Assembly: GCA_949592205.1 (NCBI GenBank)
Contig: CATIUR010000005.1
Span: 28,227,679 to 28,291,678 of the forward strand
Direction: 5' to 3'
Source: Helichrysum umbraculigerum
Lineage: Eukaryota > Streptophyta > Magnoliopsida > Asterales > Asteraceae
DNA length: 64,000 bases
This document shows positions 1 to 13,133 of the stretch, piece by piece. Under the pieces are notes generated by a model. The model was not told the DNA's origin and ran no database searches. It saw only the letters and a list, made by a program, of their open reading frames with translations. Every line of letters starts with the position of its first letter. The stretch's first letter is position 1. The position numbers were made by a program, and so were the translations under genes.

Positions 1-2818
1 GTGTAAAAAGGGAAAGTTTCATTTTGGCATAGTGGATGTGCCTGCAAAATTTTAGAGTCTAACTCTAAAAGAGTAAAAAGTTATACGCGTTTGAAATTGG
101 TTAAAAATATGATTTTCTGAACCTCAGATTTTCTGCTTGGGAACGCGATCCCAACATGTTCTCAGGATCGCGTTCGTACGTGTTATTTTGTCCCAGATTA
201 TTTTTATGCTTGGGAACGCGATCCCAGCCATTTTTCCAGGATCGCGTTTGTGTGTGTATTTCGTGTTTAGGTGCGTTTTCTCTTGGGAACGCGATCCCGC
301 TCACTTCTCCGGATCGCGTTTATATGCCTAATTTGGTTACAGAATTTTTTTCACTGGGGAACGCGATCCTGACCTGTTTCCCGGATCGCGTTAGTAAAAA
401 AAAAAAAAAAATTTCTTGCGACGTTCGACGTAATACTTGACGTAGAAATTTTTTTTAGAAAATTTTGGTGTCCGATTAAGACGAAATTTACATGTCAACT
501 CAAAAACGGCCCAACGATCAAAGCTCATAGCTTTGCTATGAGCCCTGTCAGTTTTCGGCACTTCGGGGTCGTTTGGGGCCCGAAAATTGCGTTTTATTGT
601 TTTTCGGACATTATTTCGGACTTTTAACTTATGAATTGTATTGGGCTTTTGTTTCTTTGAGCCCAGAGATCATTCCTGTGACTTTATGCAATGTAAAAAC
701 TTGTTTTAAGAGGTTCACCCATTTTATTATGTATGAATCGTTTGTAAGCGGTTTAACTAACTGCATAGTATATCAGTAAGAGTATTATTGATTGTTGCTT
801 GTTAGGGTAAATAAATATTGATTATGTGATCATGTTAATTACCTTATGTGAAACATTTAATATGATTGAATAAGTAATTGTAAGAGTTGAAGAGTATTGT
901 AGGAGCTTACTCTTGCTTAATAACTAAATATGGAAGGTTATTTATTAATCAACTTAGAAATTATATATTGATGAATATATGTGGAATATGACCTGGTATT
1001 TTAACAAGATACTTAGTGCTAAATGTTATATAGAGTATTATACTTGATAATTAAAGTGTTAAGTGATTGATATTGAATCGTGTAGAGAGGGTACTACATT
1101 GATTTAGTTGTGTTAAAACTTACACATGTGTTAAGGAGATAATGAGAATAGTGTTAACAGGTTAAGTTGTTATACCTGTATAATTATATAATAGTAGTTT
1201 CACATTCAAGTGATAAAGGAAAAATAGTAACAAGTTAACACTTGGTCATAAATCTATTTTAAGTGTTACTATATGTGTGATAATTGTTAATTTCAACACT
1301 GTGAATTATGTGAGAGTAAAAGTTAATTACTTTAGAGATCAATGGTATGAAGTAGCCTGAGAATAAAGTGTGATTGACATAATATGACGACGTCTGGCCA
1401 ACGTATTTATATTATGCCATTTCACATGGAGTATTGAGGCTACCAAGTACCAGAGAAATTAATGAGATTTATAAAAAAAAAAAATGGTAGGTTTGCAATG
1501 TTGATATATGAGAGAGAGAGAGAGTCAATGATTGACTAAATCGAAATGGTAGTAAAAGATTAAGTTATTGTATTAATGAGTTACTATTAATAACAGAAAT
1601 ATATAAATGTATATAGAGAGAGAGCCTTTTGATTGAAATTGTGAAAATTTATAGTTATATTATCGTTAATTGAGAATTTTGTGAAACTTGATTGTTATTA
1701 TATGCATAATATCAAAGTGAAATGATAGGTTGCGTATAGAAATGATGGAAATATGAAATAATCTTCCGTGGAGATTAACGATATAGAATTGAATGATGAA
1801 ATGTTGATGAAAAATGTGTGTGTGGTTAGCACATTTTGTTGGAGTGGTACTTGCGCTTGAATGGCAATGTACCCGTTGATGGAAAAACTTGGTAATTATC
1901 CAATTTGAATTGGTACTAAGTGACTTGGTGATTAAGTGATAATGGTTTTAACCATGAAGAATTGACTTGTATTTTGCTTGTTAATATGTGAATAGTGTTA
2001 TATGAGTTTGAGATACTTTTAAATAAAAGATTATCAAATACAGTAGTGATATGTGGTACTAGCCTAAATGCTAGTTATGAATTGAAATTAAAATTTCATT
2101 GTTGTTGGGTGTATTGTGATTTTCATAATCATTGTTTTGTTGTTAAAAGGGGTATAAATCATATATCTATTTTAAAGATTCTAGCACGTCGTTAGTTTCT
2201 TGTGGTAAGAGTATGTTATTGTACACGATTGTTATTCACTTACGTCAAGTGATTACCTGTTTAAAGTGATTAATTGGGAATAATTTCCTTAAGTGATCAT
2301 AGTATGCATGAAAATATGATTTAGATACATATCATATATTAAGGTAAGAAATAGAAACAGGTACATGCGGATATGTGTCTGTAGATAGAATTGAAATTGT
2401 GTGCATATAATTAAGAGTTGCTCAAGGGAGTAACTATTTTATGTGATAAATATTATACTTGTTGTATAGTATTGCAAGTTAAATTGAGTATGAGACATAA
2501 ATTATGTGTTTTCGTGAATCTAATTGAGATACACACTAGTCGTGTGTGAGTCGATGAAATAATATATATGTAGGTACATAGAGTGTGTAGTGAAATGTAT
2601 GCATAAGCATGTCATGCATAGGTGATTTAAGTTGTGTACACACTTTAGGTGAATATAGTGATGAGTAATTACGATGTTAGAGTAGTACGAAGAGTACAAT
2701 AGTAATAAACTGGAAATTGTGGTGGTAGTGGAATCTCATTTAAGGAATGAGATTTATCAGGTAATTAAGTACTTTAGAATAATCAAGGTTGATTAGATTT
2801 CGAGGACGAAATCTCTTT
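1..2818 (+). mobile_element. Non-coding internal/3' region of an older plus-strand LTR retroelement
   Basis: No convincing coding frame is present; all open frames are short and match nothing I recognise. I assign the stretch to an LTR element because it runs directly into a polypurine tract and an LTR start at 2819-2833, preceded by the 'cgaggacgaaat' type sequence (2800-2812) that commonly follows pol in Tekay/Del-like elements. The DNA is AT-rich with purine runs, including a GA microsatellite near 1509-1523. The absence of pol suggests a non-autonomous or heavily decayed element. The upstream LTR lies outside the window, so the boundary is unknown. Confidence 0.5.
139..393. repeat. Array of four AACGCGATCC/GGATCGCGTT hairpins
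   Basis: Four units begin near 139, 212, 285 and 356, so the spacing is 71-73 bp. Each has a 10-base arm AACGCGATCC, a loop of about a dozen bases, and the exact complement arm GGATCGCGTT. The arms are conserved while the loops and spacers differ. The sequence is CpG-rich inside AT-rich DNA. It resembles in form, not in sequence, the palindrome arrays in the LTRs described below. Confidence 0.8.
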
Positions 2819-2832
2819 AAGGGGGAGAGATT
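2819..2832 (+). other. Polypurine tract of the older plus-strand element
   Basis: AAGGGGGAGAGATT sits directly before a TGTAAC LTR start. In LTR retrotransposons this tract primes plus-strand DNA synthesis, and its position fixes the element's orientation as plus. Confidence 0.75.
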
Positions 2833-3961
2833 TGTAACATCCTCAAATTGGGCTTAGAAGTAATAGGTATTTTCTGTAAATTTTAAATGCGATTTAAAAT
2901 TATTATTGCATTTGATTGTATAATTAATAGGTCGATAAGCCTCAGGAAATATTGTGGCTAGTGAAATATTGTTTGTTTTAAATTTATTTAGTTGACGGTA
3001 AAATAAAATTGTATTTCCCCGCAAATGGTTTTTAAGTTCCAGACAATAATAAATACGGGGAATGAAAATTAACACTTATAGGGTATATTATATGGGATGG
3101 ATCGGGTTTTATTCTCACACATTCATACATACATACGTATGAACATATACACACACACTTTCATTCCAAAACCAAAAACATGGAGAAATTATCAAAATTA
3201 GAGCTTCATAATTCGGATTCAAGCTTCAAACGCATGGATTATCATATTCTAATCATCCTAATCAACTTGTAAGTCTCAAATCTTTGATTTAGGAACCCTA
3301 GAATTTGGGGGTTTGGGTGTTCTTGATGTAAATCCGAAATTAGGGTTTGATTTTGTGCAATAGTTGTTAGTTATGAGTTATTAACATAGATTAATCATTT
3401 CATTATCATACAAAGCATGTTATAAGTGTTAATTTCGTGATTTCTATAACCCTAGAAATTGGGGTTTTGAATATTTGATTTAGTTGGCATGATTAATCTT
3501 GAATTTAAGCTAGTAATGATCATATTATCATTAGTTGATAAGAAATTCTTGATTTTAAGTAAAACTCTAACTTAGAGAGGAAAGATTATGGTGTATTCAT
3601 GATAAAAGTTGTGATTTAGTTGATAATTCATGAAGTAAAGATTTTGGTTATGTTATAGTTGTTAATTAGTGCATAATTCATGATTATGACATGAGCTCTA
3701 ACTTAAAATGGAAGAATTTGATTTAAGTGTTTATGAAGTGTTTTAATGGATTGTTAATTTGGAAGCTATTAATCTTGTTATTGGTGTGATTATGTTAGTT
3801 AACAATGATTAATGTGAACTAAGGTGATAAGTTGATTATAATTATCATGATTTATTAGGTGAGAGTGAACTAATGAAGTTAATAGTGATAATTCACATTA
3901 ATGGAATGAATTATGTGAAATTACTACAAGTGATAACTAAATTGATGTGTAGTTGAAAAGT
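2833..3961 (+). mobile_element. 3' LTR of older Ty3/gypsy-type element, first part (interrupted)
   Basis: The LTR begins TGTAACATCCTC right after the polypurine tract and is cut at 3961 by the tandem retrotransposon insertion. It resumes at 27239. Without the insertion and its duplicated AAAGT, the LTR is about 2096 bp, almost the same length as the 2097-bp LTR of the inserted family. A possible leader region at 3100-3300 (CA-rich tract, then a 'taagt' donor-like site) fits a promoter/leader segment. It has no coding capacity. Confidence 0.75.
3957..3961. repeat. Target-site duplication AAAGT, left copy
   Basis: AAAGT directly precedes the TGCAAC end of LTR1 and is repeated exactly at 27234-27238 after LTR4. 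Five bases is the usual Ty3/gypsy duplication length. No such duplication is needed or possible at the internal junctions, so the whole array behaves as one insertion. Confidence 0.9.
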
Positions 3962-6059
3962 TGCAACACCCCGAAACGTGAACAAATTTTTTTTTTTTTT
4001 TTTTTAAACATAACACTTCTAATTACTTGTACTTAATTATAGTGGTCCCAAAACACTGGCTATTACATTACTTAATTATAATCAACATTCAAAAATGAAA
4101 GTTGCTGGACACAGGATGAATCCGACCGGATTTACGGGAATCCGCCGGATTCCCAACGACTTCAGACCCAACTTTTGACCAGAACTGAAACTAAGCAATC
4201 CGTTCCTGAATACGCCCCGGAATCCGCCCGGATTCATGGCAATCCGCCGGATTCCCATGAATCCGCCGGATTCCCTGTTCCAGCAGCAGAATCCAGAGTC
4301 TGCACATTTTCATACCAAAACACGAACTTTGACAAAGCATAACTCTTAAACCACAACACCTGGGATCGTAAAATTTTGCATACATCTTTCAAATGGTCAA
4401 ATGAACATAACTCAACTTTCACTTTTTCAAAATTCTCGTTTAAACCCATTTTGACACGTAAACTAGTTTTCGACTATTTTTCACCAAAATGTTAACATGT
4501 CAAATTCTTTAATACATCAAATTTGACTTTCAGCTTTTGACTACACATTTCAACTTGGATTTAGAACTTATGAGAACCAAAGCCATTGACTTTCGACCAA
4601 CTTGATCCATTTTGACACTTAAGCACTTAATGACCCATTTGGGTACCAAATTGACCCGTTTCAATCTTTGACTCTCCAATTACCTACACTTTTACTCAGT
4701 TGACTTTACAAAGCCAAACAAAACACTTTTCATTCATATGTACATAAGCTTTAACATTTCAAGTCTCACTAATCTAACTTTAACCAAAACATTAAACTTC
4801 ATCAAACCATATGTCTTTCACAAGTGAGACTTACTAACTTTTACAAACTTTGACTAAAATCTTAAACTTTACAAACGGGGATGTTATTGTATCGTAAGCA
4901 TGATTAAAAGGGATAAAACTCATTACCAACCAAGCAATGAGCTCCACCACTAGCTTTCCATAACCTTCTTTCCCGATTCCTCCTTTACCTTATTTGAACT
5001 TCCTGAAACATGTTAAACATAACACATAAGCATAAATGCTTAGTAAGTAATGGACTCTAACAATAAAAATCTGCAACAAGTTAAGGATCCATAACATCTA
5101 ACATGCCGAATTCCGAAGAATTGACATCAAACTAAGCTAATGACAAAGTCATTACTTAGATACCACCAAGCAAATGATAAATCATTCCTTGGTTCCACAT
5201 GTCCAAATACTTACCTTTTTACTTGCACAAACAATAACTTGAACTCTTTCACACTTGATCACCTATTCACATAATCACATAAACACTTATCAATTACACA
5301 CTTAACTACTCTTTCTTACTTCTCACATGTAAATTAGAAGTTAAATCCCATAACCTCCAATTATCTAACATAAGTTCCATACTCATAACTATATGATCAC
5401 ATGTATTTGGGTAATTGAAACTAATTCTTATCATCAACAGTTTCATACATCATAGACATCACTAACTAGTGATCAAACATACTCATAATAATTCAATTAC
5501 CCACTAAATACATGATTATAAGGTTATCAACATAACTAATACAATTAAATCATTCTTCCTAACTTATAAACATGTATGGAACTTAGTTTCATTCAATTAT
5601 CCAATGACCCATCAAAATCACTAATTTAGGGTTTATGTAACTTAAACCCCAACTCAATTTAAACAAGCTAGAGGATTGATTCTTACCTTAGAAGACTGAA
5701 TTGAAGATTAAGAACTTCAATTTAACCAAACCCTAACCCAAAACTTGATCTTGTTCTTCTCCTTTTTCCCTCCCAAATCGCCACACACATATACACATAC
5801 GTACTGAACTTTTTGATTTCTGTATATGGAAGGTAATAGAATGTTACAGGGATTTGATCTACAACATTTTCACATAAACCCCTCATCTTTACTAACTTGA
5901 CAATTTCTACCCTCTAACTCAAGTTTCTTTACATAGTTAGTTTCACTAACTAATTCTAACACATAACAATTATTTCACATAACATAATATTATATACATA
6001 TAATTAAATAACTAAACGCATATAATATAATTTAAACTTACAAAATTTGGGGCGTTACA
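3962..6059 (-). repeat. LTR1 of the tandem array (outer left; 3' LTR of unit 1)
   Basis: In plus-strand reading it runs TGCAACACC...GCGTTACA, so in element orientation it starts TGTAACGCCCC and ends GTGTTGCA. It is 2098 bp, with a run of 19 T at 3987-4005 against 17 T in the other LTRs. It has T at 5540 where the other three have C. Confidence 0.95.
4118..4275. repeat. GAATCCGCCGGATTC palindrome array in the tandem-element LTR
   Basis: Five near-copies of an odd-centred palindrome lie at about 4118-4133, 4136-4154, 4219-4235, 4239-4256 and 4259-4275. The second, GGGAATCCGCCGGATTCCC, has perfect 9-base arms around one base. In element orientation the array lies about 155-315 bp from the LTR 3' end, probably in transcribed R/U5 sequence. 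The same array recurs at 11176-11333, 18234-18391 and 25292-25449 in LTRs 2-4. Confidence 0.85.
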
Positions 6060-6073
6060 ACTCTCCCCCACTT
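6060..6073 (-). other. Polypurine tract, unit 1
   Basis: On the minus strand AAGTGGGGGAGAGT directly precedes the LTR start TGTAACGCC. The gag-pol stop codon (6076-6078) lies only two bases before the tract, so unit 1 has essentially no 3' untranslated spacer. Confidence 0.9.
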
Positions 6074-6075
6074 AT

Positions 6076-9000
6076 TCAGGATTGTGTCCTCACAATCCAT
6101 TCTTGATACAAAGCCGGATAATACTTAACAATTTCATGCTCCGGCTCCCATGTGAACTCTGACCCTTTTCTATGCTTCCATTGAACTTTGAACAACTTAA
6201 TCTCTTTATTTCTCAATCTCTTTACTTTCTCTTCTAGAATCATTATCGGTTGTTCTACATAGTTCAATTGGTCATTGATCTCTATCTCTTCTAACGGTAC
6301 ATACGACGCTTCATCCACTAAACACTTTCTTAAGTATGACACGTGGAAAGTGCTGTGGATTCCTGCTAGCTCTTCCGGTAGCTCAAGTCTATAAGCTACA
6401 TTTCCTACTCTTTCTAGAATTTTGAATGGACCGATAAACCGAGGACTTAGCTTTCCTCGTTTTCTGAAACGTATGATGCCTTTCCATGGAGATACTTTTA
6501 ACATCACTTTATCTCCAACTTGAAATTCAATTGGGCGTCTCCTAACATCGGCATAAGACTTTTGACGGTCTTGTGCCATTTTCAACCTTTCTCTGACTTG
6601 ATCAATCTTTTCAGCTGTTTTCTGTACAATATCAGTATTACCCAATTCTCGCTGACCAATTTCACCCCAACAAATTGGAGTTCGACATTTCCTTCCATAA
6701 AGCATTTCATATGGTGGCATACCTATACTCGCGTGGTAACTATTATTATATGAAAACTCTGCCAAAGGTAAATGTTCATCCCAATTACCACCGAAATCAA
6801 TAGCACAAGCTCTTAACATGTCTTCTAATGTCTGAATAGTTCTTTCACTCTGACCATCAGTCTGCGGATGAAAAGCTGTGCTCAAATTAACACGAGTACC
6901 CAAGTCTTCTTGAAACTTGTTCCAGAACCTGGAAGTAAATCTACTATCCCGGTCAGAAACAATGGAAAGAGGTACTCCATGACGTGCCACCACTTCTTGA
7001 ACATACAAATCTGCAAGTGCTTCTGAAGTATACGTCTCTTTAATTGGCAGAAATATAGCACTTTTCGTCAACCGATCCACAATCACCCAAATTGTATCCT
7101 GCTGACGTCGGGTCTTTGGCAATTTGGTGATTAGATCCATAGTAACATGCTCCCACTTCCAAACAGGAATATCCAAGGGTTGCATCATTCCCATTGGCTT
7201 TTGATGTTCTGCTTTTACCTGTAAACAAGTTAAACATTGCTCGACATATTTAACAATCTCTCTCTTCATACCTGGCCACCAATAATCTGCTTTTAAATCA
7301 TGATACATCTTAGTGGCGCCAGGATGAATAGAATATCTGGATCTATGCGCCTCATCAAGCAATAATTTTTTTAACTATGCTGATTTTGGAATCCAGATTC
7401 TGCCATATCGAGTCTTTAATCCTCGGGAATCTTCAACAATATTCTGAATCTGACCTTTAATACGTTCCACTTTCCAATCACTTTTCTGCCAAGCATTTTG
7501 TTGCACTTCTTTAATCTGATCTAATAAGCTTGGAGAGACTGTAATTCGAAGAGATCTAACAATCAAGGCATGATGCATTGCCTTTCTACTAAGAGCATCT
7601 GCAACTACATTCGCTTTTCCAGGATGATAAAGGATTTCACAATCATAATCCTTCACCAAATCTAACCAACGTCTTTGTCTCATATTAAGATCTCTTTGAT
7701 CAAAGAAATACTTAAGACTTTTATGATCAGTATAAATAGTGCACTTTACTCCATACAAATAATGCCTCCATATCTTAAGGGCAAAGACAACTGCAGCCAA
7801 TTCTAAATCATGCGCCGGATACCCTTTCTCATGTTCTTTCAACTGTCTCGAGGCATAGGCTATCACTCTTCCACGTTGCATCAGTACACAACCCAACCCA
7901 TTATGAGAGGCATCACAATATACAACCATATCTTCAGTACCATCGGGAAGTACTAAGATAGGTGCCTGACTTAACTTTAATTTAAGGGTTCTGAAGGCCT
8001 GTTCATGCTCATCTTTCCATTCATACTTAATATTCTTACGAGTAAGCTTTGTGAGTGGAGTAGAAATTTTGGAGAAATCCTGGATAAACCGTCTATAATA
8101 CCCGGCTAAACCCAGAAAACTCCTTACCTCAGTCGGATTGGTTGGGGGTTCCCATTTCATCACCGCCTCGACTTTGGTAGGATCAACCTTAATTCCTTGA
8201 CTGTTCACAACATGACCCAGAAAATGAACTTCACGAAGCCAAAATTCACATTTCGAGAACTTGGCATAAAGCTTTTCATTACGTAACATTTGCAAAACTT
8301 GCCTTAAATGAAGTTCATGTTCACCAGCAGATTTAGAATAAACAAGAATATCATCAATAAACACAATTACAGATCTATCGAGCATTGGACGACACACCCG
8401 ATTCATAAGATCCATAAAAACGGCTGGTGCATTAGTTAGACCAAATGGCATCACCACAAACTCATAATGACCGTATCTAGTTCTAAAAGCTGTTTTAGAC
8501 ACATCTTCTTCTCGAACCTTGAGTTGGTGATACCCAGAACGTAAGTCAATTTTAGAAAAATAGCTGGCACCTTGCAACTGGTCAAACAAATCATCAATCC
8601 TAGGTAAGGGATACCTATTCTTGATGGTGACCTTATTTAATTCCCGATAATCTATACACATACGCATTGTACCATCCTTTTTCTTAACAAATAAAATTGG
8701 AGCACCCCATGGGGAACTACTCGGACGAATAAACCCCTTATCTAACAATTCTTGTAACTGTTTCATCAATTCTTGCATTTCAGAAGGGGCAAGCCTATAC
8801 GGAATCTTAGCAATAGGAGTAGCTCCAGGGATAAGATCTATACGAAACTCGACTTGCCTATCGGGTGGAATACCCGGTAGCTCGTCAGGAAAAACATCGG
8901 GAAACTCCTTTACAACAGGAATCTCCACGAGTTTTGGAACACTTTTCTGAAGATCTATCACGTGGGCCAAAAAGGCTTGACAACCACGTGACAAATGACG

Positions 9001-10650
9001 TTTGGCACGAGCGAAGGTACATATGGATAAGGAAGGCTTTTTCTTTTCCCCATAAATATGAATCACTCCCCCACTTGGAGTATTGATACGGATAATCTTT
9101 TTCTCACACTGAATTATAGCATTATACCTATCTAGCCAATCCATACCCACTACTACATCAAACTCCCCCATTGGCATTGGAATGAGATTAATAATAAAAG
9201 ATTCATTACTAATCTGAAGTTGACACCCACGGAACACATTAGCAACATAAACTATTCTATCATCTGCAACCTCAACATCCAGTGGAGTGTCTAACTCACT
9301 AAGGGGAACAGAGAATTTCTGACTAAACTTTTCTGACACAAAAGATCGCGAAGCTCCCGAATCGAATAATACGTGTGCAGGCATTAAATTTACAAGAAAG
9401 GTACCTGTCAGGACATTGGGGGCTCGCTGAGCTTCCTCAGCAGTGATCTGAAAGGAACGGCCCTTAGACTTTGGAACTTCTACAGCTTTCTTTTCTGAAG
9501 TTCTTCGAGGTGCTGAAGAAGTAGGCCGGTTCCCAAGTTTCGGACATTCTGATTTTATGTGCCCCGGTTCATAACAATTATAACATACACGGATTGGGTT
9601 TGGACAATCTCGGCCAAAATGACCTTCTTGTCCACATTGATAACATGCGTTGGTGCCAAACTTGCATTCTCCAAAGTGTTTTCGATGACACTTCTTACAT
9701 TCAGCTGGCACCGGTCTATCATCCTTCTTTGTACTCCCACTCGGTCTAAACTTCTTTGATGGACCAGAACTTTGATCACTTTTTCTTTTAGCAGCTGCCA
9801 CTTGTTCATCTTTCTTTAATTCCAATTCTTGGAATCGCGCTTCATCTATCATCTCTTCTAGTGTCTGACATCTCTTTGGAAGTACATACTTTCTGATTTC
9901 CTTTCTCAAGACCTTATGAAAATGATTCATAAGCATCCTTGGGTTATCCATATACTCTGGACAAAAACGAGCTCTATCCAGGAAATTTCCCACCAACTCA
10001 TTCACTGATTCGTTTGTCTGCTCCATAGCTAAAAACTCTTGACGAATTCTATTCAAATCTGCATCTTGAGAATACGTGCTTTCAAACATCACTTTAAACT
10101 CTTCCCACGTCAATTTGCTAATAACTTCATCACCCTTAGTTCTACACTGTACATTCCACCACCACTTAGCACGATTCTTTAAAAGGTTAGCTGCATACCT
10201 TACTTTAAATTTGTTGGGACAATCCACAGTAGCAAATGCCCCTTCTACCTCTGAAATCCAACGATAACATTTAATTGGATCCAGATCACCATCATACTCT
10301 GGTGGGTTACAAGCTGAGAAATCTCTATAACTGATCTTTTTCTGCTCATCCTGAATATTAACTTGTGGGATTTCCCCTGGTCTAGGTATAACTACTTCTC
10401 CTCTCCCTTTCTGCATTTCTTCACTTACAATCTTTCTTACCGTATCTGTAATCGTAGTCACCAAGAAAGGAAGAGATGCTTCTTGAGCTTGACTAATCTC
10501 TTTAGACACAAGGGATTTTATACCTTCCCAAGACAATTCGGTGTCAGGAATAGGAGACCTTGGTCTTTCATTTCTGTCTCCTGCTTCATCATCTTGGGCT
10601 CTATTACCCGGGTTAAATCCAAGAGTAAGATCTATTTCTCGCTCATCCAT
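6076..10650 (-). pseudogene. gag-pol polyprotein, unit 1, broken by a nonsense codon
   Basis: This is the same 1524-codon frame as in units 2 and 3. Codon 1092 is TAG (7375-7377) where the other units have GAG, a single G-to-T change on the coding strand. The upstream frame (10650 to 7375) still encodes gag, zinc knuckles, protease, reverse transcriptase and RNase H, 1091 residues. The downstream frame (from about 7362) holds the integrase zinc finger, integrase core and chromodomain. The stop falls between RNase H and integrase, so unit 1 could make no integrase without readthrough. It also has Asn at residue 412 where units 2 and 3 have Asp. Everything else I compared is intact, so the break looks recent. 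Confidence 0.95.
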
Positions 10651-11003
10651 CTTTACTGAAAGTAGACATGGTAAAATTTAACTCAATTTACTTAACATTT
10701 ACAAGTCTACTTTATCTATACTTCTAACATATGACACTAACAATAGCTAATAACTTATCCTCTAATGTTTCGTGATTTCCATGGATACCCATATGGTAAT
10801 ATGATAATCATTGCGTTGGCCAGGCGCACTAATTACCGTATTAGAATATAACATATCCAAAGTCCACACGACACACTTTGATTCAAAATCATTAGCACAC
10901 ATAATCTCGTACACATAACAACTCTAAATCATGCTCAATAGAACAATTAAAATGGTCTAAGATCAAGTACCCACTAATGGTGGATACCCGAATCCCTTAA
11001 ACC
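10651..11003 (-). other. 5' untranslated leader between primer site and gag, unit 1
   Basis: About 350 bp of AT-rich sequence separates the primer-binding site from the gag start. The same leader is at 17709-18061 and 24767-25119. In unit 3 a G-to-A difference is visible near 24940 (CCAGACGC against CCAGGCGC). No conserved coding frame is present. Confidence 0.7.
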
Positions 11004-11017
11004 GTGCTCTGATACCA
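11004..11017 (-). other. Primer-binding site for initiator Met-tRNA, unit 1
   Basis: On the minus strand TGGTATCAGAGCAC follows the LTR2 end (TGTTGCA) after a 3-base spacer AGT. TGGTATCAGAGC is the standard complement of the 3' end of plant initiator Met-tRNA, the usual minus-strand primer of plant Ty3/gypsy and Ty1/copia elements. Confidence 0.93.
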
Positions 11018-11020
11018 ACT

Positions 11021-13117
11021 TGCAACACCCCGAAACGTGAACAAATTTTTTTTTTTTTTTTTAAAACATAACACTTCTAATTACTTGTACTTAATTATAG
11101 TGGTCCCAAAACACTGGCTATTACATTACTTAATTATAATCAACATTCAAAAATGAAAGTTGCTGGACACAGGATGAATCCGACCGGATTTACGGGAATC
11201 CGCCGGATTCCCAACGACTTCAGACCCAACTTTTGACCAGAACTGAAACTAAGCAATCCGTTCCTGAATACGCCCCGGAATCCGCCCGGATTCATGGCAA
11301 TCCGCCGGATTCCCATGAATCCGCCGGATTCCCTGTTCCAGCAGCAGAATCCAGAGTCTGCACATTTTCATACCAAAACACGAACTTTGACAAAGCATAA
11401 CTCTTAAACCACAACACCTGGGATCGTAAAATTTTGCATACATCTTTCAAATGGTCAAATGAACATAACTCAACTTTCACTTTTTCAAAATTCTCGTTTA
11501 AACCCATTTTGACACGTAAACTAGTTTTCGACTATTTTTCACCAAAATGTTAACATGTCAAATTCTTTAATACATCAAATTTGACTTTCAGCTTTTGACT
11601 ACACATTTCAACTTGGATTTAGAACTTATGAGAACCAAAGCCATTGACTTTCGACCAACTTGATCCATTTTGACACTTAAGCACTTAATGACCCATTTGG
11701 GTACCAAATTGACCCGTTTCAATCTTTGACTCTCCAATTACCTACACTTTTACTCAGTTGACTTTACAAAGCCAAACAAAACACTTTTCATTCATATGTA
11801 CATAAGCTTTAACATTTCAAGTCTCACTAATCTAACTTTAACCAAAACATTAAACTTCATCAAACCATATGTCTTTCACAAGTGAGACTTACTAACTTTT
11901 ACAAACTTTGACTAAAATCTTAAACTTTACAAACGGGGATGTTATTGTATCGTAAGCATGATTAAAAGGGATAAAACTCATTACCAACCAAGCAATGAGC
12001 TCCACCACTAGCTTTCCATAACCTTCTTTCCCGATTCCTCCTTTACCTTATTTGAACTTCCTGAAACATGTTAAACATAACACATAAGCATAAATGCTTA
12101 GTAAGTAATGGACTCTAACAATAAAAATCTGCAACAAGTTAAGGATCCATAACATCTAACATGCCGAATTCCGAAGAATTGACATCAAACTAAGCTAATG
12201 ACAAAGTCATTACTTAGATACCACCAAGCAAATGATAAATCATTCCTTGGTTCCACATGTCCAAATACTTACCTTTTTACTTGCACAAACAATAACTTGA
12301 ACTCTTTCACACTTGATCACCTATTCACATAATCACATAAACACTTATCAATTACACACTTAACTACTCTTTCTTACTTCTCACATGTAAATTAGAAGTT
12401 AAATCCCATAACCTCCAATTATCTAACATAAGTTCCATACTCATAACTATATGATCACATGTATTTGGGTAATTGAAACTAATTCTTATCATCAACAGTT
12501 TCATACATCATAGACATCACTAACTAGTGATCAAACATACTCATAATAATTCAATTACCCACTAAATACATGATTATAAGGTTATCAACATAACTAACAC
12601 AATTAAATCATTCTTCCTAACTTATAAACATGTATGGAACTTAGTTTCATTCAATTATCCAATGACCCATCAAAATCACTAATTTAGGGTTTATGTAACT
12701 TAAACCCCAACTCAATTTAAACAAGCTAGAGGATTGATTCTTACCTTAGAAGACTGAATTGAAGATTAAGAACTTCAATTTAACCAAACCCTAACCCAAA
12801 ACTTGATCTTGTTCTTCTCCTTTTTCCCTCCCAAATCGCCACACACATATACACATACGTACTGAACTTTTTGATTTCTGTATATGGAAGGTAATAGAAT
12901 GTTACAGGGATTTGATCTACAACATTTTCACATAAACCCCTCATCTTTACTAACTTGACAATTTCTACCCTCTAACTCAAGTTTCTTTACATAGTTAGTT
13001 TCACTAACTAATTCTAACACATAACAATTATTTCACATAACATAATATTATATACATATAATTAAATAACTAAACGCATATAATATAATTTAAACTTACA
13101 AAATTTGGGGCGTTACA
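11021..13117 (-). repeat. LTR2 of the tandem array (shared by units 1 and 2)
   Basis: This 2097-bp LTR serves as the 5' LTR of unit 1 and abuts the polypurine tract of unit 2. It appears identical to LTR3 where I compared them. No target-site duplication is seen at either edge, as expected for an internal junction made by recombination. Confidence 0.95.
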
Positions 13118-13131
13118 ACTCTCCCCCACTT
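13118..13131 (-). other. Polypurine tract, unit 2
   Basis: It has the same AAGTGGGGGAGAGT sequence and position as in unit 1, directly before LTR2 in element orientation. Confidence 0.9.
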
Positions 13132-13133
13132 AT

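Noticed and set aside
11021..13117. Independent adjacent insertions of separate elements
   Set aside because: No target duplications at internal junctions, and neighbouring units share one LTR each.
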